A stretch of DNA of 64,000 nt. Source: Chitinophagaceae bacterium (lineage in GTDB: Bacteria > Bacteroidota > Bacteroidia > Chitinophagales > Chitinophagaceae). A program made the position numbers and the translations under genes. Below the pieces are notes generated by a model. The model was not told the origin of the DNA, did not search any database, and saw only the letters and a list, made by a program, of their open reading frames with translations. Positions 9,552-18,686 of this stretch are shown here, in pieces. The first letter of the stretch is position 1. Each line of letters begins with the position of its first letter. The stretch spans positions 38,147 through 102,146 of the forward strand of contig CANGIY010000016.1 in assembly GCA_947454235.1 (NCBI GenBank), in the 5' to 3' direction.

Positions 9552-10844
9552 CTAGTCGCGGTATTTAAACCACTTGATAATTTCTTTGTAGCTCGCTTTT
9601 TTACCGTACATAAGTACACCCGTTCTGTAAATACGTCCCGCAACCCACGTAGTAAATATGAAACCCGCAACCATAAGTGCCATAGAGCCTGCTATCTGCA
9701 AAGGTGGTACGTGATATGGCAGTCGCACCATCATTGCAATTGGTGCAGTGAATGGAATCATAGATAGCCAAACAGCGATATTGCTGTGGGGATTGTTGAT
9801 AATAACAAACTGCGAAACATAGATAGTGAACAACAAGGGCAATGTAATAGGTATCATAAATTGCTGTGTTTCCGTTTCATTATCTACTGCCGAGCCTACT
9901 GCAGCGAACAATGCCGAATAAAGCAGGTAGCCAAAAAGGAAATAGAAGATAAATCCAAAAATAATGGTTAAAACAGGCAAGCCATCCATACTTTGGAAGA
10001 GTTCCCCAATTGAACCTATATCTCCCGAGTTTGTTGCGTGAGTTGCTGCCGCTTGTTGTGCTTCAGCCATTTTTTCAGCATTATTGCCAGTTAGCATGGG
10101 TATTAGTGTATAGCCCAAAATGGCAGTAGAACCAATCCATAAAAGAAACTGGGTGAGCCCTACCATACCTACACCCACAATCTTACCCATCATCAACTGA
10201 AAAGGCTTTACAGATGAGATAACAACCTCAATGATTCTGCTTGTTTTCTCTTCGATTACTCCCTTCATTACTTGCACACCATAAAGGAACAGCGTCAAAT
10301 AGATAAGAATAGCACCCAAAAGACCCACAACCTGCGCCACCACAACCTGTGTCTTTTTCTCTCCTTTTTCTGATATGGATGTGGTTGAAATTGACACTGA
10401 TTTCATTGCATTGGCAAGAATCCCTGAATCTATGTGAGCCTCAGCTAGCCTGCGAGAATGGATAATACTGTTGATTTCATCTTCAACAACTGATTTGTCC
10501 ATTGCTCCTGGTGTTTTTTCGGCGAACATTTGAATGTTGTTCAAGTTCGCTGGTATGTAAACCAGATAATCATAACCATCTTTAACGAACGCTTCCTTGT
10601 TAGCGGCAAAACCTTCAGCAAATGAGTACTCCATTTTTTTGGAGTTTTTCAATGTTGTTTTAAACCATCCGCTCTCATCAACTACCCTGATTTTCTTTTT
10701 ATCGCCTTGGTTGACTGCTAAGAAGATAACCAACGACATCATACCTATGAAAAGCAACGGTACACCAAATGTCACATACAAAAACGACTTTTTCTTTACT
10801 CTAGAAAGGTACTCCCTTTTTATTATGAGCCAAATCTTATTCAT
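9552..10844 (-). CDS. ABC-2 family transporter permease (NatB-like)
   Basis: 430 residues. It has a short cytoplasmic N-terminus (KREYLSRVKKKSF), one transmembrane helix (YVTFGVPLLFIGMMSLVIFL), a periplasmic domain of about 150 residues, then five or so helices in the C-terminal half. The segment VMKGVIEEKTSRIIEVV is the signature seen in NatB/YhaP-type ABC-2 permeases. It lies 10 bases after the ATPase gene, which is transcribed first, so the two probably form one exporter. The substrate cannot be read from sequence; relatives export Na+ or other small molecules. The family is confident. Confidence 0.9.
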   Translation of the reverse strand: MNKIWLIIKREYLSRVKKKSFLYVTFGVPLLFIGMMSLVIFLAVNQGDKKKIRVVDESGWFKTTLKNSKKMEYSFAEGFAANKEAFVKDGYDYLVYIPANLNNIQMFAEKTPGAMDKSVVEDEINSIIHSRRLAEAHIDSGILANAMKSVSISTTSISEKGEKKTQVVVAQVVGLLGAILIYLTLFLYGVQVMKGVIEEKTSRIIEVVISSVKPFQLMMGKIVGVGMVGLTQFLLWIGSTAILGYTLIPMLTGNNAEKMAEAQQAAATHATNSGDIGSIGELFQSMDGLPVLTIIFGFIFYFLFGYLLYSALFAAVGSAVDNETETQQFMIPITLPLLFTIYVSQFVIINNPHSNIAVWLSMIPFTAPIAMMVRLPYHVPPLQIAGSMALMVAGFIFTTWVAGRIYRTGVLMYGKKASYKEIIKWFKYRD

Positions 10845-10854
10845 TGTTGTTCTT

Positions 10855-11784
10855 TTAGCCTTTTGATTTCTGTGTTTGTTTGTTTACTGTTTCAATGAAT
10901 ATCTCATTCATGGATGGAATCTTCTCTTCTACCTTCAACAATTGCACCTTTGGAAGCAGTTCTGCCAGTACATTATTGAGGTGCACACCTTGCCTGAGTT
11001 TTATTTGCAGTCTGGTGCCAAAGTCTATTGATTCACTTTTCAGCAGTTCAAATTGACTTGACTGTTGCGCATCAGTATTATTGCCTTCGTATTCTACAAT
11101 ATAAGTTCCGGTGCGATATTGGTTTTTGATTTCAGTAACCTTACCATCCAGTATTTTATGCGATAGATTTATAAGTGCAATTGAATCGCAGAGTTCTTCT
11201 ACACTTTCCATTCTGTGCGTTGAAAAAATGATAGTAGCACCGTTTTTATTCAGTTCCAATATCTCATTTTTAATTAATTCAGCGTTTATGGGGTCAAACC
11301 CGGAGAAAGGTTCGTCTAGTATAATCAGTTCAGGTTCATGAAGAACTGTAGCAATAAACTGGGCTTTCTGTTGCATGCCTTTTGAAAGCTCCTCAATCTT
11401 TTTATTCCACCACGATTCAATTTCCAGCTTTCGGAACCACTTAACTGCACGTGCTTTGGCTTCTTCGCGGGGCATACCTTTCAACTGGGCCAGATACAAT
11501 ATCTGTTCGCCAATCTCCATTTTCTTATAAAGTCCGCGTTCTTCAGGCAGGTATCCAATTTTGCCAATGTGGCTTTCCGAGAGCTTGGTACCATTAAAAA
11601 GTATTTCTCCCGAATCAGGACCGGTAATCTGATTGATGATCCTGATTAATGAAGTTTTTCCGGCACCATTTGGACCAAGCAATCCAAAAACTTCTCCCTT
11701 TTTAATGTCCATGCTCACATCAGAGAGTGCCTTATGCCCAGCATATTGCTTTACTATATTGCGAATGCTAATCATCGATTCCAT
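10855..11784 (-). CDS. ABC transporter ATP-binding protein (NatA-like)
   Basis: 309 residues. Walker A GPNGAGKT (residues 37-44), Q-loop region GYLPEERGLYKKM, signature LSKGMQQK, Walker B LIILDEPFSGFDP and switch His in STHRMES are all present, so it should hydrolyse ATP. The C-terminal 80 residues (IVEYEGN...KLRQGVHLNNVLAELLPK) resemble the DUF4162 tail of NatA-type ATPases. It forms an operon with the permease 10 bases downstream. Active-site residues look intact. Confidence 0.93.
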   Translation of the reverse strand: MESMISIRNIVKQYAGHKALSDVSMDIKKGEVFGLLGPNGAGKTSLIRIINQITGPDSGEILFNGTKLSESHIGKIGYLPEERGLYKKMEIGEQILYLAQLKGMPREEAKARAVKWFRKLEIESWWNKKIEELSKGMQQKAQFIATVLHEPELIILDEPFSGFDPINAELIKNEILELNKNGATIIFSTHRMESVEELCDSIALINLSHKILDGKVTEIKNQYRTGTYIVEYEGNNTDAQQSSQFELLKSESIDFGTRLQIKLRQGVHLNNVLAELLPKVQLLKVEEKIPSMNEIFIETVNKQTQKSKG

Positions 11785-11846
11785 GTATTAAACAATAAAT
11801 TTAGGGATTTATCTCGGTAACATGGTCCCTAATCATTGAGAAGTAA

Positions 11847-11880
11847 TTAAAAAACCGCTCCGGGAACTCCGGAGCGGCAT
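11847..11880 (-). terminator. Rho-independent terminator
   Basis: Perfect 9-bp stem CCGCTCCGG / CCGGAGCGG followed on the minus strand by a T-run. It ends the T9SS gene at 11898-12656. Confidence 0.88.
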
Positions 11881-11897
11881 AAATTCAATTTATTACA

Positions 11898-12656
11898 TTA
11901 ATCTTCTTTCGTGAATTTCTTGATTGCAACTACATCGCCTTTGACATCAATGAATTTTAAAAAGTACACGCCCGAAGGTATACTCTCAATATTTAGGTTT
12001 GCACTTGCACCATCGAATTTATAGACGTTTACAAGCTTACCAATTACATTGTAAATGCAAATCGTATTCGATTCCTGGGTGTAGCTATAGATTACATTTA
12101 CTTCGTTTTTGGCAGGGTTGGGATAGAGGCTAATTTCATTGTTGACGATTTTTTCAACTACAGGGGCTTCTGTCGGAAATTTATTGACTATAAATGTTAC
12201 AAATTTAGTAGGTGCAAGCGACCCGCCAATAGACTGCCAAGAGCAAGTTAGGTAGTGCGTTCCATTACTGGCATGTGCCAAATCGAGCACCAAATCGAAA
12301 TTCGCTTTTTGCCCGGGGCGTATGGTGTCAGAGATAAATGAACCTAACGACGAAACATTGGAAATACAGTTCCATAAAAAAGTATCTCTGTCATTTTGCC
12401 TGCATGTCTTGTTATCACAAATTCCCAAAATGGAGGTGTCAGCCCAATCCCTCGGAAAATCTGTAGCTGTAATTTTCCACTTAACAACAATTTTATTCGC
12501 ATCAGCACTTACCATATTATTGTACACACTTAGCGGACTTCCATTCCAACTGGCGTAAACAGTATCGCCTTTATCAGGAGTAACACCCTGTGCAAGTACT
12601 GCACCAACCGGCATACACAATAAAATAGAGGTAAGTAATGATAGAATGAACTTCAT
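11898..12656 (-). CDS. Secreted T9SS sorting-domain protein, tandem paralogue 1
   Basis: 252 residues. The signal peptide ends near VLAQG. A mature domain of about 150 residues has a conserved ICDNKTCRQND motif and TSILG, RDWAD and THYLTCSWQ blocks, with at least four Cys. A T9SS C-terminal domain follows (SLYPNPAKNE, YNVIGKLV, GVYFLKFIDVKGD). It is a full-length duplicate of the next gene upstream, closest in the sorting domain. The gene pair is co-oriented, but each copy has its own terminator. Mature-domain function unknown; export by T9SS is confident. Confidence 0.88.
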   Translation of the reverse strand: MKFILSLLTSILLCMPVGAVLAQGVTPDKGDTVYASWNGSPLSVYNNMVSADANKIVVKWKITATDFPRDWADTSILGICDNKTCRQNDRDTFLWNCISNVSSLGSFISDTIRPGQKANFDLVLDLAHASNGTHYLTCSWQSIGGSLAPTKFVTFIVNKFPTEAPVVEKIVNNEISLYPNPAKNEVNVIYSYTQESNTICIYNVIGKLVNVYKFDGASANLNIESIPSGVYFLKFIDVKGDVVAIKKFTKED

Positions 12657-12780
12657 ATGCAGAATATATTTTTGGCAAAAATTGGGATTGTAAACTAAGA
12701 TACGGGATTATTTTCATTCAACACATCATTTGGTTGAACTTTATTTTAGCTAAAAGTTAAAGAAATGCCACCAGGGCATA

Positions 12781-12811
12781 AAAAAACCGCCCTACAATAG
12801 TAGAGCGGTTT
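12781..12811 (-). terminator. Rho-independent terminator
   Basis: Stem AAACCGCCCTAC / GTAGAGCGGTTT (one mismatch), with a plus-strand A-run at 12781 giving the T-run on the minus strand. It ends the gene at 12832-13590. Confidence 0.82.
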
Positions 12812-12831
12812 ATTAAATATCGTAATGATGA

Positions 12832-13590
12832 TTAATCTTCTTTCGTGAATTTCTTAACTGCAACAACATCACCTTTAGAATCGATGAACTTGAGGAAGTA
12901 AATACCTGAAGGAATATTTTCAATGTTTAGGTTAGCGCTAGCACCATCAAATTTGTAAACACTTACAATTTTACCGATGATGTTGTAGATGCAAATTGTG
13001 TTTGACTCTTGAGCGTATCCGTAAATAACATTGATTTCCTTCTTAGCAGGGTTAGGATACATTGAAATTTCATGGTTAGTTACTTTTTCAACAGCAGGGG
13101 TTTCAGTTGGGAATTTGTTGATTACAAAAGTTACATACTTTACAGGGTAAATTGAACTTCCTACTGCTTGCCAAGAACAAGTCATGTAGTGTGTACCATT
13201 ACTTGCATGTGTAAGGTCTAGCACCAAATCAAATGTACCCGTATCACCAGCGTTAATTACGTTTGAAGTAAACAAAGTATTTGATGGGCGACTTGTAAGG
13301 CTGTTCCACAACAATGTGTCACGGTCGTTCTGTCTGCAAATATTGTTGTCGCAAATACCAAGGATTGAAGTATCAGACCAATCTCTAGGGAAATCGGAAG
13401 CAGTTACTTTCCATTTAACGCGTAGAGTGCCAGTATCAGCACTTACCATGTTATTATAAACGGCCATAGGAGTACCACTCCATGTTGCATATACGGTATC
13501 GCCACGCTCAGGATTAACTCCTTGTGCACTCGATGTATTAGATGAAAATAGACCTAATAAAGCTATTAAAAAAGGTAAAAACTTTCTCAT
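12832..13590 (-). CDS. Secreted T9SS sorting-domain protein, tandem paralogue 2
   Basis: 252 residues, the same length and architecture as the gene at 11898. It has a signal peptide (MRKFLPFLIALLGLFSSNTS), a mature domain with ICDNNICRQNDRDT and THYMTCSWQ blocks, and a T9SS sorting domain (SMYPNPAKKE, YNIIGKIV, GIYFLKFIDSKGD). The last 85 residues differ from the paralogue at only about a dozen positions. The mature part is clearly more diverged, so the two may be separating in function. Transcribed leftward from the 13.6-13.9 kb intergenic region. Confidence 0.88.
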   Translation of the reverse strand: MRKFLPFLIALLGLFSSNTSSAQGVNPERGDTVYATWSGTPMAVYNNMVSADTGTLRVKWKVTASDFPRDWSDTSILGICDNNICRQNDRDTLLWNSLTSRPSNTLFTSNVINAGDTGTFDLVLDLTHASNGTHYMTCSWQAVGSSIYPVKYVTFVINKFPTETPAVEKVTNHEISMYPNPAKKEINVIYGYAQESNTICIYNIIGKIVSVYKFDGASANLNIENIPSGIYFLKFIDSKGDVVAVKKFTKED

Positions 13591-13952
13591 GATTATATAA
13601 AAAAGACTCGGTTTATAAATAGAAAATTATTGCAAGGTACAACATTTACACCTTGTTTGCACATTGCCATTGTTAATTTTCCCAAAATTGACAACAATAT
13701 TGCAATTGCAACAAAATAAATTCAGTGGTGCATTTATTAGTAGATTGTGATTGCTGTTTAATCAGCGTTTTCTGCAGCGAGAATGTGATTCGGTGTGTTT
13801 TATTCAGGTTCGACAAATTCTAAAAAAGGTTGTGCTATTTCATTAATTGACTTTAATAAAAAAAATATCTGAAAAAATTTCAAGAAATCTCTAACAAACG
13901 AGCGAAGTGTTGCGTCATACTACATGACAATCCTTTGGAATACTGTTTAACA
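13591..13952. other. Divergent intergenic region with an inverted repeat
   Basis: AT-rich, no gene seen. It contains the inverted repeat TTGTTAATTTT-CCC-AAAATTGACAA at 13670-13694, about 80 bases upstream of the leftward T9SS gene. That could be an operator or part of an upstream transcript. TCCTTTGG at 13931 may be a weak -7 element for the rightward lipoprotein gene. Confidence 0.45.
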
Positions 13953-14987
13953 ATGAACAAACTTTTTAAAATACTCTTCGCCTGCTGTACAATGATAATG
14001 ATGTTCTTTACATCTTGTCACAAATCAGTAGTTACTGAAGTGAGCATCATTGACAGTACCGCAAATAATGTAGTAGATTATTCTTCGGTAAATAAACTGT
14101 TCGATGCAATGAGGCCTTCAGCTCAAACATACAGAGTTGAAGCGGGCACAAACGCTGTAGTCCGCGGCATGTACGGTACAGCACTTAAATTTTACCCTAA
14201 CTCGTTCAAAGATCAGGCGGGCAATGTAGTTACCTCAGGTATCGTGAATGTGACCATTTATGAATACTATGGAATAGGTGGTCAAATGATTGCAGGGTCT
14301 TCTGCGACAGCAGCAGGCAAATTGCTCGACGTGAAAGGTCAGGTTTTCGTAAGTGCTTCTTGTAACGGACAACAGTTGAATGCTAATAAATACAGCATCG
14401 GCTTCAAGTCTAATCAACCTATGCGCCAGCACAATGCGCTGTTTGTAGGTAAAGTACTGGCTAAAGATTCTGTTGTAAGCTGGACTGAAACGTCAGGTGC
14501 TGTCGGTACTGCAACTGAAGGAACTGTACTTGATAGTTTCAACATCGTTACAGTCGATTCTAGCGGAACTAAGCTCGATACAATGATGATTCATACCAAC
14601 TACAATCGATTTGACAGTTGTACTTCATTTGGCTGGATCAGTGCTGCGAATTTCTTCGCTTCGGGAGGAAACCTCACTAACATGACTGTCGCACCAAACG
14701 ATACCATGTTTAAAAGTACCAACACCGTAGTTTATCTGGCATTCTCTGACATCAGGTCAAGTTGTTATTTGAATGCTTACAACAATACAACCCATCAATT
14801 TTCATTCAACACCGGATATGAAGTTCCTGTAGGTGTGAGGGCCAATTTGATAGCAGTATCAAATATCGGTGGTCATTACTACTTCTATATTGCGCGTAAC
14901 ATGACTATCGCAAATGGAATGAACCTCCATATAAACCTTCAACCTTCAACCTTACGAAATATTCTAGATGAATTGCAATCACTGTAA
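13953..14987 (+). CDS. Lipoprotein of unknown function
   Basis: 344 residues from the ATG at 13953. An upstream TTG at 13935 is in frame, but the ATG gives a clean lipoprotein signal (MNKLFKILFACC...FFTSC) with the lipobox Cys near residue 20. The mature protein has VDYSSVNKLFDAMRPSAQ, then a beta-rich segment (TNAVVRGMYGTALKFYPNSF, GIVNVTIYEYY) that could be a carboxypeptidase-regulatory or ZU5-like sandwich. I do not recognise the family with certainty. Followed by a long C-rich untranslated tract. Confidence 0.8.
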   Translation: MNKLFKILFACCTMIMMFFTSCHKSVVTEVSIIDSTANNVVDYSSVNKLFDAMRPSAQTYRVEAGTNAVVRGMYGTALKFYPNSFKDQAGNVVTSGIVNVTIYEYYGIGGQMIAGSSATAAGKLLDVKGQVFVSASCNGQQLNANKYSIGFKSNQPMRQHNALFVGKVLAKDSVVSWTETSGAVGTATEGTVLDSFNIVTVDSSGTKLDTMMIHTNYNRFDSCTSFGWISAANFFASGGNLTNMTVAPNDTMFKSTNTVVYLAFSDIRSSCYLNAYNNTTHQFSFNTGYEVPVGVRANLIAVSNIGGHYYFYIARNMTIANGMNLHINLQPSTLRNILDELQSL

Positions 14988-15337
14988 ATAACAAAATCCT
15001 GTCACGACCTATAAACCAGTATCTGTAAACCTTAAAACTATGAACCCTATCTCTTTTTGAAAACAAGTACTATGACCCCTGCTATGAACAAGAACCCTTT
15101 TTAAAACCCTTAATTTGAATATAAGCTAGCCCCTATTTTCCCCTATCACTATTAAAAACTGTATAGCCCCTGCTTAAACCGTCACAAAGATCAACTGAAC
15201 TAAAAAGAAAATAACAAACAACACCCTATTAATCATATATTTCAACATGCACAACCCTCTCAACCTTGGAAAACAAAATGCCCTATAACCCTACCCTGTG
15301 AACCCCCTCAATTTACCTTTAAACTCTCTCAGTAATT
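14988..15337 (+). other. C-rich, G-poor untranslated tract (possible Rho-utilisation region or ncRNA)
   Basis: About 350 bases with no open frame. By hand count the plus strand has roughly three C for each G, with recurrent ACCCCT, CCCTAT and AACCCT words. This skew is the classic composition of Rho-utilisation sites. It ends at an intrinsic hairpin terminator, so it may be a long 3' UTR of the lipoprotein gene or a separate small RNA. Confidence 0.5.
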
Positions 15338-15360
15338 AGCGGCTTTCAAGCCGCTTTTTC
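15338..15360 (+). terminator. Rho-independent terminator
   Basis: AGCGGCTT / AAGCCGCT hairpin followed by TTTTT. It lies 350 bases after the lipoprotein stop and about 70 bases before the aminotransferase. Confidence 0.85.
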
Positions 15361-15427
15361 ATTTTAACCCTGTCATAAAACTGTAGTTGGTTATATCTTC
15401 AGTACGTTTTTCCCTACCTTAGTGCCT

Positions 15428-16591
15428 ATGATACTACCGGTTTACAAAGATCAGTTTTTGATAGACAAGAATATTACGTTCCTTAATTTTGGTTCATTTG
15501 GAGCCTGTCCGAAGCCGATTTTTGATGAATACATTCGCTGGCAATACGTTTTAGAAAACGAGCCGGTGCGTTTCATAGCACACAATGCAATGCCCAATCT
15601 GGAAACATCAAGGAAAGCACTCGGTGCTTTTTTAAACTGCCATCACGATCACTTAGTTTACGTACCCAACCCGACCTATGCGGTAAACATTGTTGCGAAA
15701 AATTTCCCACTTCGACCAGGTGACGAGATTTTAAGTACCGACCTCGAATACGGTGCTTGCGATAGAACCTGGAATTATTATTGTCGCAAAGCAGGTGCGA
15801 CCTATGTTCGGCAACACATAGGCATACCTGTTACTTCAAAAGACCAGATTATTGAACAGTTCAAAAAGGGATATTCTTCAAAAACGAAGGCCATATTTAT
15901 TTCTCATATCACCAGCAGCACTGCCTTAAGGCTTCCTGTAGAAGAGATTTGCGAATGGGCTAAAAGCATAGGTTTGATAACAATTGTTGATGGAGCGCAC
16001 GTGCCGGCACATATACCGCTCGACCTATCAACACTCAAAGCCGATATATATACCGGGGCTTGCCATAAATGGATGATGACACCAAAGGGCAGTACATTTT
16101 TCTACGCAAAGCCTGAGTTTCAGGATATGTTTGACCCCTTGATTATAAGCTGGGGTTATGAAGCTGCAATGCCATCGCATTCACAATTTCTGGACTATCA
16201 TCAAATGACAGGTACTCGCGATTTTTCAGCATACCTAACTGTACCTAAAGCAATAGAATTTCTAAAAGACCATAACTGGACTGAAGTTTCAGCAGCATGT
16301 AGGAAAATGGTGCAAGATAACTACCCGGTTATTTGCGATTTGTTGGGTACTCAACCGCTGTGCCCTATCAACGATGACTTTTTAGGCCAAATGTGCAGCA
16401 CACCTATCAATTGCCCCGAGCCTGAGAAATTACACCAGTTATTGTTCAATGAATACAAAATTGAGATTCCTGTATTCAGACATGGCGACAAAGTATTTAT
16501 CAGGTTTTCGGTACAGGCATTCAATAGCCAGCAAGACCTTGATTACCTATTTGCTACATTGAAGACACTGAAAACGAAGGGCATGTTTTAA
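15428..16591 (+). CDS. Class V aminotransferase-like PLP enzyme (isopenicillin N epimerase-like)
   Basis: 387 residues from ATG 15428; an in-frame GTG at 15422 is less likely because TACCTTAG just upstream resembles a -7 box. Class V PLP features: NFGSFGACPKP near the N-terminus, IVDGAHVPAH (Asp near residue 188, pairing with the pyridine nitrogen) and TGACHKWMMTPKG (Schiff-base Lys near residue 214). The length and the CHKW motif match the CefD/isopenicillin N epimerase-like branch rather than cysteine desulfurases. The substrate is unknown; most members of this branch are not beta-lactam enzymes. It stands alone after a terminator. Confidence 0.85.
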   Translation: MILPVYKDQFLIDKNITFLNFGSFGACPKPIFDEYIRWQYVLENEPVRFIAHNAMPNLETSRKALGAFLNCHHDHLVYVPNPTYAVNIVAKNFPLRPGDEILSTDLEYGACDRTWNYYCRKAGATYVRQHIGIPVTSKDQIIEQFKKGYSSKTKAIFISHITSSTALRLPVEEICEWAKSIGLITIVDGAHVPAHIPLDLSTLKADIYTGACHKWMMTPKGSTFFYAKPEFQDMFDPLIISWGYEAAMPSHSQFLDYHQMTGTRDFSAYLTVPKAIEFLKDHNWTEVSAACRKMVQDNYPVICDLLGTQPLCPINDDFLGQMCSTPINCPEPEKLHQLLFNEYKIEIPVFRHGDKVFIRFSVQAFNSQQDLDYLFATLKTLKTKGMF

Positions 16592-16664
16592 GTATGGTGT
16601 TTAGGGTTTAAAAAATTAAGATTGGCGATAGTTTCTAGTTTTTTAGGCGATCGAAGAACAATTT

Positions 16665-17168
16665 TTAATTCGATGTTGCCATTTTTAAGAGCTCACCAAG
16701 CGTAGTGTGTTTACTTTTCTGTGGCTCAAACACCTGTTTCATGCGTTTTAAAACACCCGCATTAATGCCATATTCTGCCAACTCTTGAATCAGCCCATCT
16801 AAATTTGATGCTGTAACAGTAGTTGCCAAAAGCTGAGGCAATCGCACTGTTTGTTTACGAAGGTGGCGGTATTCGTCGGTATTTCTGTATTCCCTGAGTA
16901 CGATAAATAAGTCGCCGACAGTTTTTACAATTGCGGCATTTTCTGTCATTTTAATACCAAGCATTTGTGGTGTACAAAGGAGCGCAACATCTACCGAATC
17001 AAAGCCACAAGCCTCCATCTTAGTAAATACACCTGCCAGGTCAGCAACAGGCAGTGCATCAATTTTAATCTTCATTATGCTGTCACAAGCTCCGTTACGG
17101 CTAAGTGCAAACGCACCTTGAATTGATGTTACCATCACCAAAATCAAAAAGAATAGCCTGTTTTTCAT
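16665..17168 (-). CDS. Secreted hypothetical protein
   Basis: 167 residues with a signal peptide (MKNRLFFLILVMVTSIQGAF, cleavage near ALS). The mature part is predicted mostly helical, with DLAGVFTKMEACGFDSVDVA and LIQELAEYGINAGVLKRM. The two segments vaguely resemble each other, suggesting a repeated helical unit. No family recognised. It converges with the aminotransferase and is monocistronic. Confidence 0.7.
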   Translation of the reverse strand: MKNRLFFLILVMVTSIQGAFALSRNGACDSIMKIKIDALPVADLAGVFTKMEACGFDSVDVALLCTPQMLGIKMTENAAIVKTVGDLFIVLREYRNTDEYRHLRKQTVRLPQLLATTVTASNLDGLIQELAEYGINAGVLKRMKQVFEPQKSKHTTLGELLKMATSN

Positions 17169-17306
17169 GATTTCACCTAATTAAATCGTTTTATTGCAAT
17201 AAATAGATTTAGTACTTATTGTTTCAATGGGATATCTCCTTCGGCACTCTTAAACTCAAACCTATGGGACCGTTCTCCGCTAATAACACGAGTGAACAAA
17301 TTTAGT

Positions 17307-17314
17307 TAATTTTA
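17307..17314 (+). promoter_or_regulatory. -7 promoter element of the fluoride-riboswitch transcript
   Basis: TAATTTTA matches TANNTTTG at all but the last base. It would place the start of transcription a few bases before the riboswitch aptamer. Confidence 0.5.
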
Positions 17315-17321
17315 CACCTCA

Positions 17322-17376
17322 ATCAGGAAATGGTGTCTTCCTGTCCCAACCGCGTAATGCTGATGGCGCCTGCTTC
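17322..17376 (+). promoter_or_regulatory. Fluoride (crcB-type) riboswitch
   Basis: The aptamer core is readable. A hairpin AGGAA-ATGGTGTC-TTCCT is followed by AACCGC, GTAAT and then GCTGATGGCGCCTGC. This matches the crcB consensus (GGAGAUGGCAUUCCUCC, AACCGC, GCUGAUGAUGCCUAC in well-known examples), including the strand that pairs GGTGT with GGCGCC. A short hairpin (TAAACC / GGTTTA around 17382-17402) follows and could be the expression platform; no poly-T follows it, so control is probably translational. The downstream gene is a CLC-F type transporter, the expected partner. Confidence 0.92.
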
Positions 17377-17421
17377 ATTCGGTAAACCTAAAAATGGGTT
17401 TATCATTAATGCATTGCAGAA

Positions 17422-18681
17422 ATGGGAATCGTCAATAATAAAAAAATCTTAGAAATGCCCGGGTATTTGGGCAAATGGTTGCTTCGGGCGGCAGTGTTGG
17501 CGCTGCCTGTAGGTACCATCGTTGCATTCTTTTTATGGTCGCTCGATAAAGTAGTAAGTACGTTTAATGCGTACCAGGGATTTCTTTTCGCTTTGCCATT
17601 GGCAGGTATTGCTATACATTTTCTCTACAAGGCATGGGGTAAAAGTGCAGAGGCGGGAAACAATTTAATTATTGACGAAATTCACCAACCGGGTGGCGGA
17701 GTTCCATTCAGGATGGCGCCCTTAGTTTTAGTTACAACTTTAATCACGCATCTGTTTGGCGGTTCCGCCGGGAGGGAAGGAACTGCGGTTCAAATAGGTG
17801 GTGGCTTAGCTGGCTATCTTTCTAAAAAGCTAGGCCTAAACCACGAAGATGTAAAAGTGTTCCTGATGATGGGTATTTCAGCCGGTTTTGGGGCGGTATT
17901 CGGAACACCCATTGCAGGAGCCATATTCGCAATCGAAGTTCTTACCATCGGTCGGTTTAAATACCAGGCAATTGTACCATGCATATTAGCTGCCGTTTTT
18001 GCCGATAGGGTGTGTATGTTTTATCCGGTACACCATACGCACTACAACATAGCTTCTGGTTTTTTACCGACGGGTATGTGGGGCTTTACTAAATTCGGAT
18101 TGGCATTATTGTTTTCCGGTGTTGCTTTTGGTTTGGCTGCACGACTGTTCGCCTCTCTCACCCACAACATCAAAGACAACGGAAAGAAAATATTTAAGAA
18201 ACACTTGTGGTTAATGCCCGCAACGGGGGGCGTTGTTATTATTTGCCTCACATTTGCTGTAGGCAATTGTGATTTTAACTGTTTAGGAGTCACAGGCACT
18301 AACCCCGATAGCTGTTCAATAGTCAATGCATTCGTTCCTAGCGGCGGTAATAACTGGGGGTGGTTGCTGAAACTCGTGTTTACTGCCATTACAATAGGTT
18401 CTGGTTTCAAGGGTGGGGAGGTGACACCATTATTTTTCATTGGTGCCACCTTGGGCAAAGCACTCGCATTGCAATTTGGTTTACCCGTTGACCTATGGGC
18501 AGGACTTGGTTTTATAGCAGTATTCGCTGGCGCAGCCAACACACCTCTGGCATGTGCTGTAATGGGTGTAGAATTATTCGGCGGAACTTATTTTATTTAC
18601 TTCTTAGCTGCATGCTTCATCGCATTCGCTGTAAGTGGTAAAAAGGGTATTTACAGTGCGCAACGAGTGAGAAGGGGTTAA
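17422..18681 (+). CDS. CLC-F type fluoride/proton antiporter
   Basis: 419 residues, polytopic CLC channel fold. The gating-glutamate motif GREGT is at 117-121. The position of the chloride-selective GSGIP motif is occupied by GNNLI (79-83), so the central Ser is Asn, as in fluoride-selective CLC-F proteins. The third pore motif reads GFKGGEVTP (328-336). It is preceded by a fluoride riboswitch, so it should export cytoplasmic F- in exchange for H+ when fluoride is high. Function is assigned from riboswitch context plus the pore motif; annotation tools may call it a generic voltage-gated chloride channel. Confidence 0.92.
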   Translation: MGIVNNKKILEMPGYLGKWLLRAAVLALPVGTIVAFFLWSLDKVVSTFNAYQGFLFALPLAGIAIHFLYKAWGKSAEAGNNLIIDEIHQPGGGVPFRMAPLVLVTTLITHLFGGSAGREGTAVQIGGGLAGYLSKKLGLNHEDVKVFLMMGISAGFGAVFGTPIAGAIFAIEVLTIGRFKYQAIVPCILAAVFADRVCMFYPVHHTHYNIASGFLPTGMWGFTKFGLALLFSGVAFGLAARLFASLTHNIKDNGKKIFKKHLWLMPATGGVVIICLTFAVGNCDFNCLGVTGTNPDSCSIVNAFVPSGGNNWGWLLKLVFTAITIGSGFKGGEVTPLFFIGATLGKALALQFGLPVDLWAGLGFIAVFAGAANTPLACAVMGVELFGGTYFIYFLAACFIAFAVSGKKGIYSAQRVRRG

Positions 18682-18686
18682 AACAA

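Noticed and set aside
17422..18681. Voltage-gated chloride channel
   Set aside because: The GSGIP chloride motif is replaced by GNNLI and the gene is under a fluoride riboswitch, so CLC-F is the better call.
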